Shown piece after piece: positions 48,897 to 57,839 of a DNA stretch of 64,000 nucleotides (position 1 is its first letter; every line of letters starts with the position of its first letter). The DNA comes from Microbaculum marinisediminis (GTDB lineage: Bacteria > Pseudomonadota > Alphaproteobacteria > Rhizobiales > Tepidamorphaceae): positions 1 to 64,000 of the forward strand of contig NZ_JALIDZ010000005.1 in NCBI RefSeq assembly GCF_025397915.1, in the 5' to 3' direction. The translations under genes were made by a program, and so were the position numbers. The notes beneath the pieces are model-generated. The model saw nothing but the letters and a program-made list of their open reading frames with translations. It did no database searches and was not told the DNA's origin.

Positions 48897-49571
48897 ATGA
48901 TCGGCCGCATGCAACGCATGACCGCCGTCTTTCTCGTGTTTTCGCTCGTTTTCCTGTTCGGCTGCGCCGACCGGTCGCTCTATTCGTGGCGCGACCAGGC
49001 CTGGCGCAAGGACGCCGAGGCGATCTGCCTGGCCAAGGGCGGCTACGAGCCGAGCGCCTTCGTCCAGCGCCTGAACCGGATCAACGACAAGGGCGCCTGC
49101 GGCGTCTGGTATCCGCTGAAGGTCTCGGCGGGACTGTCGGGCTATGTCGGCTTCTCGACCAGCGCGACGCTCAACTGCCCGGTTACGTCCGCCCTCGACG
49201 GCTGGCTCTATCACGTGGTGGAGCCGGCGGCGGCGCGCACCTACGGCGCCTATGTCCGCGAAATTCAGGTGCTCTCGTCCTATTCCTGCCGCACGCGCAA
49301 CAGTAAGGCCTACGGCAAGGCGTCCGAGCATTCCTTCGGCAACGCCATCGACATCTCCGCCTTCAAGCTTTCCGACGGGCGCACCGTCACCGTCGAGCAC
49401 GGCTGGAGCGGCAGCCCGCAGGATCGCGTCTTCCTGCGCGAAGTCCATTCCGGCGCCTGCAAGACGTTCACCACCGTGATCGGCCCGAACGGTGACCGGC
49501 AGCACCGCGATCACTTCCATCTCGACCTGGCCCGGCACAACGCCGACAACAGCTATCGCTACTGCAAGTAG
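48897..49571 (+). CDS. Extensin-like lipoprotein, putative LAS-type zinc peptidase
   Basis: A 224-residue lipoprotein. The signal ends in the lipobox LFGCAD, then a short extensin-type N-region (CGVWYPLKVSAGL; ATLNCPVTSALDGWLY) and the catalytic-like core SEHSFGNAIDISAF with S143, H145 and D152, followed by HRDHFHLDL with H206 and H208. The same residues are present in the larger protein at 46478-47602, but this form lacks the Pro-rich linker and is tethered to a membrane. ATG 48897 is chosen from several nearby (48909, 48918); all give the lipobox. LAS-type peptidase activity on peptidoglycan is an inference from motif order. Confidence 0.83.
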   Translation: MIGRMQRMTAVFLVFSLVFLFGCADRSLYSWRDQAWRKDAEAICLAKGGYEPSAFVQRLNRINDKGACGVWYPLKVSAGLSGYVGFSTSATLNCPVTSALDGWLYHVVEPAAARTYGAYVREIQVLSSYSCRTRNSKAYGKASEHSFGNAIDISAFKLSDGRTVTVEHGWSGSPQDRVFLREVHSGACKTFTTVIGPNGDRQHRDHFHLDLARHNADNSYRYCK

Positions 49572-49803
49572 CGGGGCACGGTCCTCGTGGGTAATTCGCT
49601 GCCTAAAATACCCGCTGGACCTGCCACCTTCGTTCCTTGAAAAATAGGGCCGCATACCGGATTGGGGGGCCGTCGCCGACGGTCCGCGTGATCCGGTCAG
49701 GGGATGGGGATCGTATAGGTCGAAAGGATCGATACCGATCCGCTTGCGGGTATGAAGCGGCCCGGACCCGGGCCGCGCCGTCCCGCTCGATAGAGGGGTG
49801 GTC

Positions 49804-50214
49804 ATGATGCGTGTTTTCTCACAAGCCGTAGCCGTTTTCGCGTTCCTCGTCCTCGCCGCGGGCCTTGTCGGGCCTGCCTCCGCGCAGTCGCGGGAGGAGG
49901 TGCGGTTTTCGCCGGGCAACGACAATGCCGCCGTCGAAGGCACGATCACCGGCGACGAATACAAGGACTACGTACTCGGCGCGCGCGCCGGGCAGACCAT
50001 GTCGGTCTCCCTGATCACCGAGGGCAGCGCCTACTTCAACATCCTGCCGCCGGGCAGCGACGGGGTGGCGATCTACAACGGCTCGATCGACGGCGAGAAC
50101 GCCAGCGTCGCGCTTCCATCCGACGGCGACTACACGATCCGCGTCTATCTGATGGGCAATGCCCGCGACAGCAACCAGACCGTGCCGTTCATGGTCTCGA
50201 TGACCATCATGTGA
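49804..50214 (+). CDS. Exported protein resembling g-type lysozyme inhibitors
   Basis: A 136-residue exported protein. Residues 1-26 are a signal peptide (AVFAFLVLAAGLVGPASAQ). The mature chain has a beta-sandwich pattern with the sequence GTITGDEYKDYVLGARAGQT, then AYFNILPPGSDG, and the DYTIRVYLMGNARDSNQTVP stretch, which is close to what I know of PliG-like lysozyme-inhibitor sequences and related annotated hypothetical proteins. Start ATG 49804 or 49807 follows GAGGGG. The gene end overlaps the region before the L,D-transpeptidase start, 32 bases later, and the two are probably co-transcribed. Inhibitor function is unproven here. Confidence 0.7.
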   Translation: MMRVFSQAVAVFAFLVLAAGLVGPASAQSREEVRFSPGNDNAAVEGTITGDEYKDYVLGARAGQTMSVSLITEGSAYFNILPPGSDGVAIYNGSIDGENASVALPSDGDYTIRVYLMGNARDSNQTVPFMVSMTIM

Positions 50215-50246
50215 TGACCGACACAAGATCCGGGAGACAGGCGAAG

Positions 50247-51224
50247 ATGAAGATCGACCGACGTCATTTCGTTCTCGGCGCCGGCGCCGCGGGCATGTCC
50301 GCGCTGGGGTTCGAGGTTCTCGCGGAGCAGCTCAAGGACATCAGCGAGCTGAAGCCCGGCGACTTCACCTGGCATCCGGACCGGCAGCCGACGGGGCCGG
50401 TCGCCGTGGTCGTGTCGATTCCCGAGCAACTCGTCCATGTCTATCGCAACGGCGTGCGCATCGCCGTCTCGACCTGCTCCACCGGCAAGCCGGGCCACTC
50501 GACGCCGACGGGCGTGTTCGTGGTGCTGCAAAAGGACAAGCACCATCGCTCGTCGACCTACAACAACGCGCCGATGCCCAACATGAACCGGCTGACGTGG
50601 TCGGGCATCGCACTGCATGCCGGCAACCTGCCGGGATATCCCGCGTCGCACGGCTGCGTGCGGCTGCCGCTGGCGTTCTCGGAGAACCTTTTCGAGATCA
50701 CCCATCTCGGCACGCCCGTCATCATCTCCGGCAAGAGCACCGATCCGTGGGAGCTGAAGCATCCGGGCATGGTGCTGAGCGGCTATGCCGAGCACGAGTT
50801 CGAGGCGGTGGAGGCCTCGCTGGAGGACAAGAAGCATCCCCGGGACTGGAGCGAATCAGAGACCGCGCCCATCACTTCCGTCATCGCGTCGTCGCGCGAA
50901 CGGCGGATCATGCTGCTGGAAAACGGAAACGTCGTGAGCGAAGGCGATCTCGCGATCGATGGGAGCGGTGCGATCGGCAACCACGTGTTCGTGCTGCGCG
51001 GGCCGGACAGCGCCACGCGGGGGCTGCACTGGCAGGCGATCAGCCACCATCCGGGCGAGGGGCCGGCCACGGCGGAGGAAGCGGCGATCACGCGGCTGCA
51101 TACGAGCGACGAATTCGTCGCCCGGATGCGCGAGCGGATGCATCCGGGCCTCGTCATGATCCTGACAGAGGCGCCGCTGCATCCTGACACGCGATCCGGA
51201 CAGGATTTCGTTATCATGTCTTGA
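50247..51224 (+). CDS. L,D-transpeptidase (YkuD), Tat-type signal
   Basis: Makes 3-3 crosslinks in peptidoglycan or attaches proteins to it. The 325-residue product opens with a Tat-like motif, KIDRRHFVLGAGAAGMSALG. The YkuD domain runs about 55-170: VAVVVSIPEQLVHVY, STGKPGHSTPTGVFVV and the catalytic core IALHAGNLPGYPASHGCVRL with His135 and Cys137. Residues 170-325 form an additional domain of unknown type with the sequence LLENGNVVSEGDLAIDGSGA. ATG 50247 is chosen since it gives the Tat signal; an upstream ATG at 50211 is possible. It is next to extensin-like and lysozyme-inhibitor-like genes. Confidence 0.88.
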   Translation: MKIDRRHFVLGAGAAGMSALGFEVLAEQLKDISELKPGDFTWHPDRQPTGPVAVVVSIPEQLVHVYRNGVRIAVSTCSTGKPGHSTPTGVFVVLQKDKHHRSSTYNNAPMPNMNRLTWSGIALHAGNLPGYPASHGCVRLPLAFSENLFEITHLGTPVIISGKSTDPWELKHPGMVLSGYAEHEFEAVEASLEDKKHPRDWSESETAPITSVIASSRERRIMLLENGNVVSEGDLAIDGSGAIGNHVFVLRGPDSATRGLHWQAISHHPGEGPATAEEAAITRLHTSDEFVARMRERMHPGLVMILTEAPLHPDTRSGQDFVIMS

Positions 51225-51282
51225 CCTCGCCCGAGAGGCGCCTCAGGGGTGAGGGAACCAGGACCGACAAGAGGAAAGTGAC

Positions 51283-51621
51283 ATGAGAAAGTTTGTAGTG
51301 GCGGCGGTGCCGCTCGTTCTGGCACTCGCCGGGTGCAATTCCGATCCGTCTACGGCGCCGACGGTATCGAACGCCGCCATGACCGCGAACGGGCCGACGC
51401 GCGCGCCAGGTGGGCCGAACGCGGGCGCGGAAGACCTTTGCGTCAAGGCGGTGCAGCAGCAGACCAACGCGTCGGGTGTCGGGGTCATAAACAGCGAATT
51501 CTCCGAGGCCGCGACCCAGGTCATGGTCGGGTTCCCGGCGGCGCAGGCGCCGTGGCGGTGCCTGGTTTCCGGCGGCCGGGTGACCGAGGTCACCTACACG
51601 GGCAGCGAAGGGCGCTTGTAA
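51283..51621 (+). CDS. Small lipoprotein with APWRC domain
   Basis: A 112-residue lipoprotein. The lipobox is LALAGCNSD with Cys18. After a Thr/Ala/Pro-rich spacer, residues about 50-112 form a compact domain: LCVKAVQQQTNASGVGVINS, QVMVGFPAAQAPWRC, and RVTEVTYTG. The two cysteines (in LCVKAV and PWRC) may pair. The same domain recurs at the C-terminus of the next protein (ACMDAVRRQ..., APWRC). It has AGAGGAAA before the ATG and follows the L,D-transpeptidase by 58 bases. Function unknown. Confidence 0.75.
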   Translation: MRKFVVAAVPLVLALAGCNSDPSTAPTVSNAAMTANGPTRAPGGPNAGAEDLCVKAVQQQTNASGVGVINSEFSEAATQVMVGFPAAQAPWRCLVSGGRVTEVTYTGSEGRL

Positions 51622-51687
51622 GGCCCTGACGCGTACTCGAGGTCTCGGGGGAGCCGTTTCGGCCCCCGCGACACGTCGGGGAGACGG

Positions 51688-52935
51688 ATGCTCTCATTCT
51701 CGAAGAGAACCATCTTTGCCGCCATCGCCGTGGCCGGTCTGATCGGACCGTCGCAGCAGGCGGAGGCGTGGCTGGAGGCCGGCGTGCTGACCTGCGAGGA
51801 CAGCGGCGGATTCTCGCTGATCCTCAGTTCACCGCGCGATCTGCACTGCGTGTTCCACAGGGCGAACGGCCTGACGGAAGCCTATCGCGGTCGCCTGCGC
51901 GAGGTAGGGCGCAATCTGGGCGCCACCGGCGCCGGCGTGATCGCCTGGAGCGTGGTCGCGGACAAAACCGACGGGCCGCCCGGCGCGCTGAGCGGAACCT
52001 ACCGGTGGGCAGGGTCTGCGGGGTCAGAACCTGCGTGGGCAGACACCGGCGCTACGAAAGGGGCGGGCGGTGAGGGGCGGGGCCTCGTCGGCGGCCCGCG
52101 CCGCACGGTAACGCTGCAGCCGTTGCGCGTCGGCGGCAATGCCGGACTGAACCTGGCGGTCGGTATCGCCGCGATGGAGCTGCATCCGCTTTTCGAGACC
52201 ACGGTCCGTACCGCGCCGACCCGGGTGCCGGCCGGCGGCCTTGGCGACGACCTGGCGCGGCCCGGCCAGGTCCTGGTCGTCCCGGCGAGGGCGGCGGCGT
52301 CCCTGGCCCCACCGGTGCGTTTCGTGGCAAACGAAATTCTGCTCGAACCCGTGGCGCGCGACCTGCAGTTCGCCGAGGTCGGTCCCGCGCGGATCATGTC
52401 CCGGCCGCGTCAACCCGGGGGCGCTTCGGGGCAGGACCAGGCCTGCGTCGACGACCTGGCCAAAACGCTTGGAATTGACAGGGATCGGGTGCGGGTGACC
52501 AGTCGCGACGTCGTGCGAAACGGCGATGCGCTCGTCTATCTCTACGCCGACGGCACCCGGGCCGCCTGCGAGGTCGATCGCACCTCCACGGTGCGCGGCA
52601 CCCGGCGGATGATCCCGGTGCGCGTGACCAGCGCGCCGCCAAGCACGGCCTCCGGTGCGGGGTCCAACGCCGGCAGTCTGGTGGAGCGGGCCTGCATGGA
52701 CGCGGTTCGCCGGCAGGCCGGCAGATATCGCGCCATCATCGTTCTCGGCAACGCGGTCTCACAGGCCAATTCGACGGTGACGGTCGGCGTGGGCGCGCGG
52801 CGCGCGCCCTGGCGCTGTGTGGCGTCCAACGACGGCGTGGTGACAGACCTGTCGTTCGCTGGCGACGACAGCGCCGGCGTACGAGACGCCGGCGCGCCGA
52901 TGCCGGGGCGAACGACACTGCCGCCGGCACGATAG
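51688..52935 (+). CDS. DUF992 protein with two added C-terminal domains
   Basis: A 415-residue exported protein. Residues about 1-26 are the signal. Residues 27-165 match DUF992 (AGVLTCEDSGGFSLIL, LHCVFHRANG, and VTLQPLRVGGNAGLNLAVGI), though its glycine-rich middle segment is replaced by a less regular one (about 112-140). A Pro/Ala-rich linker follows. Residues about 250-300 (ACVDDLAKTLGIDRDRVRVT; ALVYLYADGTRAACEVD) and 333-400 (ACMDAVRRQAGRYRAIIVLG; APWRC) look like two diverged copies of the domain also found in the lipoprotein just upstream. Fusion of DUF992 to such domains is unusual. Function unknown. Confidence 0.75.
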   Translation: MLSFSKRTIFAAIAVAGLIGPSQQAEAWLEAGVLTCEDSGGFSLILSSPRDLHCVFHRANGLTEAYRGRLREVGRNLGATGAGVIAWSVVADKTDGPPGALSGTYRWAGSAGSEPAWADTGATKGAGGEGRGLVGGPRRTVTLQPLRVGGNAGLNLAVGIAAMELHPLFETTVRTAPTRVPAGGLGDDLARPGQVLVVPARAAASLAPPVRFVANEILLEPVARDLQFAEVGPARIMSRPRQPGGASGQDQACVDDLAKTLGIDRDRVRVTSRDVVRNGDALVYLYADGTRAACEVDRTSTVRGTRRMIPVRVTSAPPSTASGAGSNAGSLVERACMDAVRRQAGRYRAIIVLGNAVSQANSTVTVGVGARRAPWRCVASNDGVVTDLSFAGDDSAGVRDAGAPMPGRTTLPPAR

Positions 52936-52945
52936 GCCGACGGGA

Positions 52946-55468
52946 CTAGTTCGCGTCCGCGGCGCGTTTCATCGCCGCTTCGAGCTTTTTCCTGTCGTCC
53001 TCGGTCAGTACCGGACGGTCCATTTTGATCGTCAGCGTGTCGAGCTTGGCCGTCAGCGCGAACGGCGGCTTGTAATCCGCGTCGTTCACGCCGGTGAGCG
53101 TGTCGGATCCGATGTCGAAGCTTTCGTCCCACTGCAGGATCATGGGCAGGGTCTTCTCCATCTTCTTGGTATCGACCGCCTTCCCGTCGACCTTAAGCGT
53201 GCCGGTTCCGGACCGGCCGACGCCGCTGAAGTCGTTGTAGGCGAGCGTTCCGGTACCGAGTCCGTCATACTGGAAGTCGAACTCCACCGTGTGCTTGCCG
53301 GGCGTGAGCGCGTCGGGGCCTTCCCACTTGATCCGCTCGAGATCGACCAGGTTCCAGAGGAACACCGGCTTGCCCTTCAAGAGGTAGAACCCGTAGCCCG
53401 CGAAGCGGCCGCCGGAGGTCAGGATCATGCCCTCGGCGCCACCCTCGGGCACCTCGATCTCGGCGGTGATGGTGTAGGAGGTGTTCAGCAGCAACGGCGA
53501 GTCGCCCTGCGGCAGGCCGACCATCGGCCTGGTGTAGACGAATTCCGTCCGCCCGGCGGTGATGTTCGGGCGCGGCGCGACGATGCGGGCGGCCACCGAG
53601 GCGTCCATCGGGAACACCTGGTACTTCTGGGCCTCCGCGATGAACTTGGCCTTCAGCTCCTTCACCTTGTCGGGATGCTGGTCGGCGACGTTGGCGGTCT
53701 GGGAAAAGTCCGAGTCGAGATTGTAGAGCTCGAGCACCTGGTTGTTGAGCGGGTCCGGGTTCGCCGGTCCGAATGCATCCCAGGGTGCCCGGTTGACCTC
53801 GGTGGAGAGGAACCAGCCGTTGTTATAGAGCGCCCACTGGCCCATCATCTCGAAGTACTGGGTCTGATGGCGGGACGGCGCGTCGGCATTCGCCGCGTCG
53901 AAGGTGTAGGCGAAGCTGGTGCCTTCGATCGGCTTCTGCGGAATGCCGTCCACCACCGCCGGCGCCGCGATGCCGGCGACCTCGAGGATGGTCGGCGCCA
54001 CGTCGATGACATGCGTGAACTGATGCCGGATGCCGCCCTTGTCCTTGATGCGCGCCGGCCAGGAGACGGCCATGTTCTGGTTGATGCCGCCGAGCTTGGA
54101 GGCGTTCTGCTTGAACCAGGAGAACGGCGTGTCGAAGGCCCAGGACCAGCCGGCCGACATGTGGTTGTAGGTCTCCTCGGTGCCCCACACGTCGTACCAT
54201 TTCATCTGGGTCTCGACCGGCATCATGTTGATGCCGTTGAAGAAGGCGACTTCATTGGGGGTGCCGAGCGGGCCGCCCTCGGCGCTCGTGCCGTTGTCGC
54301 CGTTGATGTAGATGATGAGGGTGTTGTCGAGAACGCCCAGGTCCTCGACGGCCTGGATGACGCGTCCGATCTCGTGGTCGCTGTAGGCTGCGTAGGCGGC
54401 GAAGACCTCGACCTGGCGGATGAACAGCTTCTTTTCCTCGGCCGTCAGATCGTCCCACTTCTTCAGCACCTTGTCCGGCCACGCCGACAGCTGGGCGTCC
54501 TCGGGGATCACGCCGAGCCGCTTCTGGTTGGAGAAGATCGTCTCGCGCAGCGCGTTCCAGCCGTCGTCGAACAGGTGCATGTCGTGGATCTTGTCGACCC
54601 ACTCCTTGGTCGGATGATGCGGCGCGTGGGTCGCGCCGGGAGCGTACTTGATGAAGAACGGCTTGCTCGGATCGGTCTGGTGCATCCGCGTCATCCAGTC
54701 GATGGCGTCGTCGGCCATCGCGGTGACCAGGTTCCATTCGCCTTCCTGGCCCTTGAAGGGATAGATCTGCGTGGTGTTGCGGAACAGGTTCGGCTGCCAC
54801 TGGTTGGCGTCGCCGCCGACGAAACCATAGAAATACTCAAAGCCCATCCCGGTCGGCCACTGGTCGAAGGGACCCGATTGGCTCGCCTCGAACGCGGGCG
54901 TGTTGTGATCCTTGCCGAACCAGGACGTGTTGTAGCCGTTGTCGAGCAGGATCCGGCCGATCGTCGCCTTGTCCTTGTCGATAATGCTGTTGTAGCCGGG
55001 GAAGCCCGTCGACTGCTCGGAGATGACGCCGAAGCCGGCCGAGTGATGGTTGCGGCCGGTGATCAGCGCCGCGCGTGTGGGCGAACACAGCGCCGTGGAG
55101 AACATGCGCGTGTAGCGCAGCCCCTCGTTGGCGATGCGGTCGAGAGCGGGTGTTGGGATGACGCCGCCGAACGTGCTCGGCACGGCGAACCCGGCATCGT
55201 CGGTGATGATCAGCAGGACGTTCGGCGCACCTTGCGGTGGCATCACGCGTGGCGACCACCAGGGCGTCGATTGCAGGGCGTCGTCCTTGATCACTCCCCC
55301 GAACGGCAGGTCCGGCGGGGGGAGCTGCAATCCGTCGGCCGACATCGTCGCGTCCGGCGCGCCGAAATCCCTGTAGCTCTGCTGCTCGGCTGCCGAAGCC
55401 GGGGCACTCAGCGAAAGGCTGAGAACAACGGCTATCGAACCCAGCGGTCCCGTCCAATTCAATCGCAT
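52946..55468 (-). CDS. Arylsulfatase, exported
   Basis: Hydrolyses sulfate esters in the periplasm. The 840-residue product has a signal peptide (VVLSLSLSAPASAA), then the sulfatase core. D90 and D91 in LIITDDAGF bind calcium, and the nucleophile C128 sits in the formylglycine motif CSPTRAALITGR, with substrate-binding HH at 141-142 and later INGDNGTSAEGGP. The long C-terminal part (about 600-840) is a beta-rich domain typical of large alphaproteobacterial arylsulfatases. ATG 55468 gives the signal peptide; the frame continues upstream without a good start. The formylglycine-generating enzyme is not in this window. Confidence 0.93.
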   Translation of the reverse strand: MRLNWTGPLGSIAVVLSLSLSAPASAAEQQSYRDFGAPDATMSADGLQLPPPDLPFGGVIKDDALQSTPWWSPRVMPPQGAPNVLLIITDDAGFAVPSTFGGVIPTPALDRIANEGLRYTRMFSTALCSPTRAALITGRNHHSAGFGVISEQSTGFPGYNSIIDKDKATIGRILLDNGYNTSWFGKDHNTPAFEASQSGPFDQWPTGMGFEYFYGFVGGDANQWQPNLFRNTTQIYPFKGQEGEWNLVTAMADDAIDWMTRMHQTDPSKPFFIKYAPGATHAPHHPTKEWVDKIHDMHLFDDGWNALRETIFSNQKRLGVIPEDAQLSAWPDKVLKKWDDLTAEEKKLFIRQVEVFAAYAAYSDHEIGRVIQAVEDLGVLDNTLIIYINGDNGTSAEGGPLGTPNEVAFFNGINMMPVETQMKWYDVWGTEETYNHMSAGWSWAFDTPFSWFKQNASKLGGINQNMAVSWPARIKDKGGIRHQFTHVIDVAPTILEVAGIAAPAVVDGIPQKPIEGTSFAYTFDAANADAPSRHQTQYFEMMGQWALYNNGWFLSTEVNRAPWDAFGPANPDPLNNQVLELYNLDSDFSQTANVADQHPDKVKELKAKFIAEAQKYQVFPMDASVAARIVAPRPNITAGRTEFVYTRPMVGLPQGDSPLLLNTSYTITAEIEVPEGGAEGMILTSGGRFAGYGFYLLKGKPVFLWNLVDLERIKWEGPDALTPGKHTVEFDFQYDGLGTGTLAYNDFSGVGRSGTGTLKVDGKAVDTKKMEKTLPMILQWDESFDIGSDTLTGVNDADYKPPFALTAKLDTLTIKMDRPVLTEDDRKKLEAAMKRAADAN

Positions 55469-55598
55469 TGCAGCCTCCCATGGCCGATATCGGAATGCAC
55501 TTGCCCGGCGCCCGCTCGAAGCCGCCGGGGTCGCGCGGTTCTTAGTGAGCCGGATATATATCATGCGCTGCTGCGGCGGTTTCCGGCAGGCCGCCCTC

Positions 55599-56249
55599 CT
55601 AGCAGGGCGGATAGGGGTAGTAGCCGCAGCGCGGCGCGTAGGGCGCGGCCGCAGCGCCGGCCGCCGCCGCTCCCGCCGCCGCGCCGGCGTACCAGGCGCC
55701 GCGGTATGCGGTGCGCCGCGCCGCCCCGGCGAAGGACAGGGGCGTGCGCGGCAGGCCGATGATGTCGATGAAGACGGACGCCGGGCCGTCGCTGCCCTCC
55801 AGGCTGCCTTCGAGGATGTCGACCGCGAAGGTCAGCGTGTCGCCATCGAGCTTCGGCGACTTCAACACGACGACGGCATCCCAGATATTGTTCCCGTCCT
55901 TGCTGAAGGCCGAGACGGTCGCGTTCGGCGGATCGTTTGCGAAACCGTCGTCCAGCGACCATTCCTTGACGACATCGGTCGTCAGCGCGTGGCCGGCCGA
56001 GCGCACCGGACGGTCGGCGAAGACGATCGAATTCGGCGAGACGCCCGTCAGGGTCAGTGTGCCGCCTGCGAGGCTCGCGCCGCGCGAATTCAGGACGATC
56101 AGCGACGGCACGACGTCGGGTCGGGCCTGGCCGATCGTCTTCTCGAGCGGGCGGTGAGGAGGCGGTGCCGCCTGTGCGAGCGCCACCGCCGGTGCGGCGG
56201 CGATCAGAAGAGCGACCTGCAGTCGCGCGAGGAGGGCTGTGACTCTCAT
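55599..56249 (-). CDS. Exported hypothetical protein with Ala/Gly-Tyr tail
   Basis: A 216-residue secreted protein that I do not recognise. The signal is residues 1-25 (LQVALLIAAAPAVALA). The mature domain is beta-rich (LIVLNSRGASLAGGTLTLTG; DTLTFAVDILEGSLEGSDG; ASVFIDIIGLPRTPLSFAG) and about 150 residues long. It ends in an Ala/Gly-rich stretch and a Tyr/Pro/Cys tail (APRCGYYPYPPC), suggestive of a surface or membrane-contact segment. It lies on the same strand as the small protein at 56270, 20 bases apart, and they may be one transcription unit. Confidence 0.68.
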   Translation of the reverse strand: MRVTALLARLQVALLIAAAPAVALAQAAPPPHRPLEKTIGQARPDVVPSLIVLNSRGASLAGGTLTLTGVSPNSIVFADRPVRSAGHALTTDVVKEWSLDDGFANDPPNATVSAFSKDGNNIWDAVVVLKSPKLDGDTLTFAVDILEGSLEGSDGPASVFIDIIGLPRTPLSFAGAARRTAYRGAWYAGAAAGAAAAGAAAAPYAPRCGYYPYPPC

Positions 56250-56269
56250 TTCGCCGCTTCCCTACTTGC

Positions 56270-56527
56270 CTACTTGCTCTGGAGGATCTGCAGGGCCTCG
56301 CTCAGCGGCTCGCTGCAGTCCGTGTCCGCTTGGGAGCTGTGTTCCATTCCCTGATCACGGAGCCGGTATACCTGTTCCTTCTCGGCATCCGTCAGCTCGA
56401 CGGTCTTCAGCAGTTCGTCAATCTGGGCGACCATCGCGTTGCAGTCCTGCGCGTAGGAAGGAGTGGCGGGATGCGCGAGGACGACGAGAGTGAAGACCAG
56501 AAGGCTGGTCTGGCGGAGAATTCTCAT
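56270..56527 (-). CDS. Small exported hypothetical protein
   Basis: An 85-residue secreted protein. Residues 1-27 are a signal peptide (LLVFTLVVLAHPATPSYAQ). The mature 58 residues are helical: CNAMVAQIDELLKTVELTDA, then EKEQVYRLRDQGMEHSSQAD, and two Cys bracket the helices (DCNAM and TDCSEP), suggesting a disulfide-closed helical hairpin. ATG 56527 follows GGGAGAGC; the longer frame upstream is not protein-like. It precedes the 55599 gene on the same strand. I do not recognise the family. Confidence 0.7.
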   Translation of the reverse strand: MRILRQTSLLVFTLVVLAHPATPSYAQDCNAMVAQIDELLKTVELTDAEKEQVYRLRDQGMEHSSQADTDCSEPLSEALQILQSK

Positions 56528-56821
56528 GGTGCTCTCCCTTGTGGATCGTGTTGAGCAGCGTGCCCACGTCACGGCGCTTTCAGTTCGATACCGGCGTCTG
56601 GTCCGCCCCGATGGTTTGTCGATAGATCTTCGAGAGGGACGGCGGTCGACCCGCACTCGCATCCCTTTCGCCATTTGCTCCTCTCGCGTCAGGCGAAGCA
56701 GGCACGCGTGCGCCCCGCCCGGGAGCGAGGCCAGATCATCTTGGACTCTTTTCGATCGAATAAATAATATCAACTGAGAAGCCGCCTTTCTTGCCATTTG
56801 GTGCCAATGGACGGTTGATCG

Positions 56822-57808
56822 ATGTCGAACGACGATTTCGCGCACAATCCCATTACCTTGCTGCATATTGCTTCGGAACTTCGAAAGCGGGGTATTTCGC
56901 CCGTCGAGATTTTCAGGCGTGCAGGCCTTTCGCCTGCGAGGCTTCTGGACGGGGATCGTTGGATTCCGCGCGCGCTCTGCTTTGCGCTCGGTCAGGAGGT
57001 CGCCGCGGTTTCCGGCGATCCGTTCTTCGCTTCCAGGATAGGCAAATCGTTCCAGCTCGCCGAATTCGGTGTCTGGGGGCAGACCATCGAAAGTGCGGAA
57101 ACCGTCGCGGACGCCTTCTCCGTTGCGATCAAGGGCGTGGGGCTTTTGCACCGGGGCTCCAGCCTTCAAGTGCTAGTGTCTCGTGATGAAGCGCAGCTCA
57201 AGTTCGCCTATCGCGGACGCCTCGGGGCCGATCCGCGCCAACACCTGATGGGAACGCTCGCGGTTCTCCGGAAAATCGCGCTACTGGCGAACGTGCCCGA
57301 AGCGGTCGGGGTGCATTTCTCGATACCGTACTCGATCGGGGCGGATTGCCTGGAAGAAACGCATGGGGAGCGTCTGACGTTCGGCTGCGACACCGATGCC
57401 ATCGTCGTCGATCGGGAATTGCTCGGCATGCGCCTCGACGTCCCGGCCGAACCGAATGGTCGGGGGGCGGACGAGCCCCCGGAAACCGCCGAACAGGTGG
57501 GGGCGCTCATCCGAAAGCTTCTGCCATACGAGCGCGCCAATCTCCCGACGGTTGCGGCGAAGCTGAATGTCAGCAAGCGGACCCTGCAGAGAAGACTGCG
57601 GAACTGGGGGTTTGCTTTCGAGGAAATCCTCGATGACACGCGCCGCACAGAGGCCTTGAAACTCGTCCGCTCTCGTGAACACAGCGCGATCGAGATCGCT
57701 TTCCTGCTCGGCTACTCGGATGCGGCGCACTTTACGCGGGCGTTCCGCCGATGGACCGGAATGTCACCGCGAGAGTATTCCCGCGCCGTGACACGATCCC
57801 TGTCGTAG
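56822..57808 (+). CDS. AraC-family regulator with arabinose-binding-like N-domain
   Basis: A 328-residue transcription factor. The N-terminal domain (about 15-215) is of the Arabinose_bd type seen in OruR/ArgR-like AraC proteins: LRKRGISPVEIFRRAGLSPA, GDPFFASRIGKSFQLAEFGV. The C-terminal AraC helix-turn-helix (about 245-325) reads LPTVAAKLNVSKRTLQRRLR, then RTEALKLVRSREHSAIEIAF, and the signature GYSDAAHFTRAFRRWTGMSP. Inducer unknown. It is 170 bases upstream of an MFS gene on the same strand, which is the best candidate target. A hairpin follows its stop, so the two are probably not one transcript. Confidence 0.87.
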   Translation: MSNDDFAHNPITLLHIASELRKRGISPVEIFRRAGLSPARLLDGDRWIPRALCFALGQEVAAVSGDPFFASRIGKSFQLAEFGVWGQTIESAETVADAFSVAIKGVGLLHRGSSLQVLVSRDEAQLKFAYRGRLGADPRQHLMGTLAVLRKIALLANVPEAVGVHFSIPYSIGADCLEETHGERLTFGCDTDAIVVDRELLGMRLDVPAEPNGRGADEPPETAEQVGALIRKLLPYERANLPTVAAKLNVSKRTLQRRLRNWGFAFEEILDDTRRTEALKLVRSREHSAIEIAFLLGYSDAAHFTRAFRRWTGMSPREYSRAVTRSLS

Positions 57809-57819
57809 CGAAGGGCGGG

Positions 57820-57839
57820 GCATCCGATCGCTCGGATGC
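57820..57839 (+). terminator. Hairpin after AraC gene
   Basis: Perfect 8-base stem GCATCCGA / TCGGATGC with a TCGC loop, starting 12 bases past the stop. No T run, so terminator function is uncertain. Confidence 0.4.

Noticed and set aside
51990-52110. Possible frameshift in the DUF992 glycine-rich segment
   Set aside because: Flanking parts of the domain are in the same frame and other frames do not restore the usual sequence, so it is local divergence.
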